Positions 61,508 through 64,000 of a stretch of DNA of 64,000 bases are shown in pieces. This stretch comes from Panulirus ornatus (lineage: Eukaryota > Arthropoda > Malacostraca > Decapoda > Palinuridae). A program made the translations under genes and the position numbers. The stretch covers positions 2,305,820 to 2,369,819 of the forward strand of contig NC_092239.1 of NCBI RefSeq assembly GCF_036320965.1, in the 5' to 3' direction. Position 1 is the stretch's first letter. Every line of letters starts with the position of its first letter. The notes beneath the pieces were generated by a model. That model ran no database searches. It had not been told where the DNA came from and saw only the letters and a list, made by a program, of their open reading frames with translations.

Positions 61508-61699
61508 ATCCCCCCTTCCTCCTCCCCACCCCCCCTCCCTCTCACCTGCACATCTTGTTCAGTTCGGCCTCGGTGGAGGCGAAGGCCAGGTTGTGGTCTT
61601 TGTTGATGGCCTGCAGTTGGTTCATACACCCCTGCAGGTGCCTCGGCTCACAGTTCTCCTTCTGCGCCTTGTTGCCTTTCCTGGCCTCCGACCACGTCC
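53048..61699 (-). CDS. Cysteine-rich extracellular protein with GPI-like tail (5' incomplete)
   Basis: Five minus-strand exons join in frame: 61699-61546, 59026-58884, 56559-56421, 53489-53375 and 53179-53048, with donors GTGAGA, GTGAGT, GTGAGA and GTCTGT and CAG acceptors. Split codons are restored at three junctions (Ser, Gln, Cys). The product is 226 residues after an incomplete first codon. Fourteen cysteines are visible, including HQCC followed by AFHNYLLC, with an N-glycosylation sequon at NLS. The C-terminus is ECTHNSAALS followed by about 22 hydrophobic residues and a stop, the layout of a GPI-attachment signal (a tail anchor is the alternative). No signal peptide is present, so at least one upstream exon lies outside or was missed. 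The Cys spacing and motifs such as YLVHVACMRN recall uncharacterised arthropod secreted Cys-rich proteins; I assign no family. Introns are 195, 2931, 2324 and 2519 bp and full of tandem repeats. Confidence 0.8.
53280..53361. repeat. (CA)n microsatellite next to an exon
   Basis: CA run of about 82 bp with one CACCACAC interruption, ending about 13 bp from the exon at 53375-53489. Confidence 0.96.
53490..54314. other. Intron sequence
   Basis: Part of the third intron counted from the first visible exon (53490-56420). TA/ATCT-rich words near 53530-53680; no further exon recognised. Confidence 0.5.
54315..54402. repeat. (TC)n microsatellite
   Basis: TC run of about 88 bp; (GA)n in the gene's sense strand. 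Confidence 0.97.
54619..54772. repeat. GGGAGGGAT/GGAAGGAT minisatellite
   Basis: About 150 bp of GGAGGGAGGGATGGAAGGAT-type units on the plus strand; strictly purine plus T. Confidence 0.95.
54773..55821. other. Intron sequence
   Basis: GATGGTGA-rich degenerate repeats from about 54773 to 55090, then plain sequence with several AATTAGTC words near 55235-55365. No exon recognised. Confidence 0.55.
55822..55920 (+). repeat. Dispersed repeat family R2, copy 6
   Basis: GTTTGGGTTTTAGGCCAGTC then AACTGCCAGGGTCATTAAGG; inside the intron, antisense to the gene. Confidence 0.8.
56100..56430. repeat. Minisatellite carrying copies of an exon's donor site
   Basis: Units of about 38-41 bp, each with GTGGTCTCACCAACA. 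On the minus strand each reads TTG then GTGAGACCAC, identical to the real splice donor of the exon ending at 56421. I count seven copies of GGTCTCACCAAC including the real one (near 56172, 56213, 56254, 56293, 56334, 56371 and 56413). Confidence 0.9.
56551..56745. repeat. Tandem repeat carrying copies of the same exon's acceptor site
   Basis: About four to five units of 40-48 bp, each with CACCAGGTACTCTG and AAGGGTTAGCACGGGGT. On the minus strand each reads a pyrimidine-rich segment, CTACAG (GGCAG in the real site) and then AGTACCTGGTG, the first bases of the exon at 56559-56421. Confidence 0.92.
56854..57092. repeat. 23-bp minisatellite, about 10 units
   Basis: Units of GGTACGTGGTCGTGAGGGGA type with GCGGG/GAGGG and CACGTGG/ACATGG variants. 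Confidence 0.93.
57093..57377. other. Intron sequence
   Basis: Plain sequence with AGGTCCT/GGATCC-like words; no exon recognised. Confidence 0.5.
57378..57705. repeat. (TAA)n/(ATT)n imperfect palindrome
   Basis: AATAATGAT/AATAATAAC repeats up to about 57555 change abruptly into TTATCATTATTATT repeats up to about 57705. The halves are mutually complementary and could fold into one very long AT hairpin. Confidence 0.93.
57706..58317. other. Intron sequence
   Basis: GGGATATCTGGGA / TCTGGGAC-like degenerate words at 58060-58170; no exon recognised. Confidence 0.5.
58318..58393. repeat. (TC)n microsatellite with GA partner
   Basis: TC run of about 76 bp followed within 20 bp by an AGAGAGAAAGAGAGAGAGAG tract, giving a potential stem. 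Confidence 0.96.
59027..59764. other. Intron sequence
   Basis: Plain AT-rich sequence. Near 59475-59550 there is a short repeat of CCTTGACAGAG-like units, followed by a C/T-rich tract near 59580-59630. Confidence 0.5.
59765..59827. repeat. (TC)n microsatellite
   Basis: TC run of about 63 bp. Confidence 0.96.
59915..60055. repeat. CATCACCCTCCAT-type degenerate repeat
   Basis: Imperfect ATCACCCTCC/ATCCTCC units with a C homopolymer near 59949. Confidence 0.75.
60067..60345. repeat. (ACT)n trinucleotide tract
   Basis: About 280 bp of ACT repeats with CCACCA, GCT and ATT interruptions, including one uninterrupted stretch of about 60 bp. Confidence 0.96.
60346..60734. other. Intron sequence
   Basis: No exon recognised. 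Confidence 0.5.
60735..60905. repeat. 24-bp minisatellite, about 6-7 units
   Basis: Units of AACTTGGTGATGGTGTGTTA type with ACATT or ACAAT linkers; more degenerate units flank it on both sides. Confidence 0.94.
60906..61419. other. Intron sequence
   Basis: No exon recognised; G-rich GGTGGAGGTGGGGGG stretch near 61343-61387. Confidence 0.5.
61420..61503. repeat. (TC)n microsatellite close to an exon
   Basis: TC run of about 84 bp, 43 bp from the donor of the exon at 61546-61699; in the transcript it is (GA)n just inside the intron. Confidence 0.97.
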
Positions 61700-63599
61700 C
61701 TGGGAGAGTTAGGTTCAGTTAGGGTTTATGTTAAGGAGAGCTAGGGAGAATCAGGTGCAGTTACGGGTCATGTTATGGAGAAAGTGCGGAGGAAGAACGA
61801 ATGGTAAAAGTTATGTACGTCGGGGGAAGATATGGTAAGTAATTCATGAGTTGATTATTGAAAAAGGAATTCAGTAGATTGGAAACACATCTGTCGACGG
61901 GATGAGAGAGGGAAGTGTAGGTTAGAATGGTATGTTGACGGCAGTGCCTGGAAAAATACATAGTCTGTCCACCACTATATTTTCAAAGACGATACATGCT
62001 TTAAGGTTTGTTGTGGGGTACATCTGTCTACCATATTCCCATCAGAGCAAATGATGTGGTCAGACTTGATAACCTGGTGTACACACACACACACTCGTCA
62101 GTCATCTTCCCGAGGCCAGTAACCGTTACTGTCATAAGTAACGGGTCACTAGAGTCACAGAGGAGGTAATGGAGTCGTGAAGTTGTACAGATTTCAGAGT
62201 AAGTCTAATAATGCTCGTTCTCAGACCGGGTCTTTTTTTTTCCCCCATGGGTGCTTGAGGAAGCCCCCCCCCCCCCCCCCCCCCCCAGAGAAACTCCACC
62301 CATTTATCTTACCCCCCACTCACTATCCTTGTTTATCCCCATGATTATCCTTTCTTCCTTCCCCATTTTCTTGACCTGGTTTCTACAGGTATTTACCCCT
62401 TCCCTCTGCTCTCCAAGTGGCCTCGTTGAAGGATTGTCTCGCCCGTGCGCACGGCCACCTGCCGCCCACAAACGAAAATGACCGTCGGGAAATCCTGACA
62501 ATGCAGATGACCTGGGCTCCATCACAGCCTCCTTGGGTCACTTGTAAGGCCACAATTGAGGCAGTTAGCGGCGGGAGAGGGAGGGGTCCAGGTCACCCTA
62601 CCCTCGCCCGCCCCAGACGATAACCGTGTAAGGGGAGACTAATGTGTTCATAGCCGAGCTAACTTTGCTCTGGAAATTAGGTTTGGGGAGGTAACTCGAT
62701 CTTTTCATTAGCGGATCTGAGAGGCCGGGGTGCTTAGTGTGTACCAGACCCATGGGTGGGGGGGGGGGGGTGTGTACTGGAGCAGCAGGTGAGGGGTGTG
62801 GGTGTACAGTGGTTGATGGATGATTGGAAACATTGATATTCACCCCGGTCGTCCTAGTCACCCCGGCCCTCACAGTCACCCCGACCCTGCCAGTCGCTAT
62901 AACTCAACTAATCACCCCAGCCCTACCAGCCAGTCACCTCTGCTCTCCCTTGCCTCTCACTCACAAGCCCCCCCTCTCACAAGCCCCGGCTGTGAGAAGC
63001 CCTCATCTTGGGCCTACTTGCTGCTAATCAATTCAGAAAACGCGGGGCAAGTGGAACGCTGGCTGGCGGATCAAGGGGGACGACGAGGCTGGAGGAGGAC
63101 CTCCCCCCTCCTTCCTCTCGAACTTGGATGCGTTTTCTAGTGGTCGTCAGCCGACGTTTGAAATCCCCCGCCGCCCTCCGCATGAACTTTTCCTCTCCAT
63201 GCCACTGGTCGGGAGGCGGGCGGCCGGGACGCCCTTGGCTGCGTTTCCATCAGACGAGATTAATTTCAGATCCGGATGCCTCCCTGAGTAGATCAGGAGG
63301 GGGGGGGGGGCTAGTGCTGGGCGTGGCGTGGCAGGATACGTGGTGTTGCTGGTGGCTGACATGTGTTCCATTGATTAACACACAATGTTTATAGTCTGTC
63401 TCTGACGATTGTAAATATCTATCAGTAACCAGGTTCGAAAGACTCAATATCTATTACCATGCTAGAACCGATTACCTATTTTCAAAATCTATCTGTCATG
63501 TTTAAAAAAAAAGACTATGAGCTATGTTAAAAAGGTATGATAACTGTGTTAAGAAACCTGTTTTCTGTATGACAAAAAAAAGATAAGCTTTGTAATGTT
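61700..63599. other. Right-end stretch without assigned gene
   Basis: This would contain the next upstream intron, and possibly an exon, of the cysteine-rich gene. I could not identify a signal-peptide exon. It holds C homopolymers near 62263-62286, a G run near 62757-62770 and degenerate CACCCCGGCCCTCACAGTC-type units at 62840-62935. Confidence 0.45.
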
Positions 63600-63790
63600 G
63601 TGGTTATGTGGTTCCTGGCAACGAGTCACCAAGGTAACCCCGCGGTCGAACCCGCATCGTTCGAATTCTGAGACTTGCTGTCGGCTCACACCCAACCCAG
63701 GTGTTCATCCCCTGCATGAGAGTGGTCGACCAATGGGTATCGGGCATAGGCCGGTGTGTGTGTGTGTGTGTGTGTGTGTGATTAAGAGTA
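63600..63790 (+). mobile_element. tRNA-derived SINE, third copy
   Basis: A-box-like GGCAACGAGTCACCAAGGTA, B-box-like CATCGTTCGAATTCTGA, then CTGTCGGCTCACACCCAACC, AGGTGTTCATCCCCTGCA, and GTGGTCGACCAATGGGTATC. It is interrupted by a (GT)n run (63752-63780) and followed by GATTAAGAGTATAGACATGG. Confidence 0.8.
63752..63780. repeat. (GT)n microsatellite
   Basis: GT run of about 29 bp within the SINE tail. Confidence 0.9.
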
Positions 63791-64000
63791 TAGACATGGT
63801 ACACATATGCAAGGCCAATACGAACGTAACACTCTCCCCGTAACACGCCCCCCTCCCCCTCCCTCCCCACCTGACACCTAACCAGCACTCCCTCCTCCCC
63901 TCCTCCACCTGGCCTTCTTACCCATCTGAGTAATCAGTCATATTCACCCTCCGTTCTGCTTCCCACAGCTGTCTCCCGCATCACAACCTTTCCTCCTCCT

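Overview
The window looks like nuclear DNA of a decapod crustacean (crab, crayfish, lobster or shrimp type). It is intron-bearing and extremely rich in simple repeats: (TA)n, (GA)n and (CA)n tracts of 30-110 bp recur every few kilobases. It also carries many minisatellites, tRNA-derived SINEs, two further dispersed repeat families and two decayed LINEs of a kind common in decapod sequence. The species cannot be named from the sequence alone.

Layout: 1-2256 is a perfect 23-bp satellite array built from only two unit types, running off the left edge and decaying up to about 2505. From 2.5 to 32.3 kb I see no convincing gene. That stretch holds a degraded LINE (about 3870-5110, minus strand), SINE and other dispersed repeat copies, microsatellites, minisatellites, a compact 18-bp-stem hairpin (26320-26370) and a weak CpG-rich promoter-like stretch near 18.7-19.1 kb.

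From 32.37 to 43.05 kb lies the most notable structure: a large inverted duplication with two arms of about 3.6 kb separated by a 3.5-kb spacer. Each arm carries a complete six-exon gene for a small-heat-shock-type protein of about 770 residues with three consecutive alpha-crystallin (Hsp20) modules. The genes are divergently transcribed and nearly identical through exons, introns and core promoter (TATA-like box plus paired CRE-like sites). Each module is split by a phase-0 intron at the same position, so the gene arose by repeated duplication of a two-exon cassette. Both copies appear to use a GC-AG first intron. The spacer holds a microsatellite, a 26-bp minisatellite, a LINE reverse-transcriptase relic and a degenerate minisatellite.

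From 43.1 to 52.3 kb the DNA is again gene-poor. From 53.05 to 61.70 kb five minus-strand exons join in frame into the C-terminal 226 residues of a cysteine-rich (14 Cys) extracellular protein ending in a GPI-anchor-like or membrane tail; its first exon or exons were not found. Its introns are packed with tandem repeats. One exon (56421-56559) is flanked on both sides by minisatellites made of copies of its own splice sites. The right end (61.7-64 kb) holds homopolymers and a SINE.

The two heat-shock-type genes are expected to act in protein homeostasis (ATP-independent holdase chaperones). The cysteine-rich gene shows no functional link to them.
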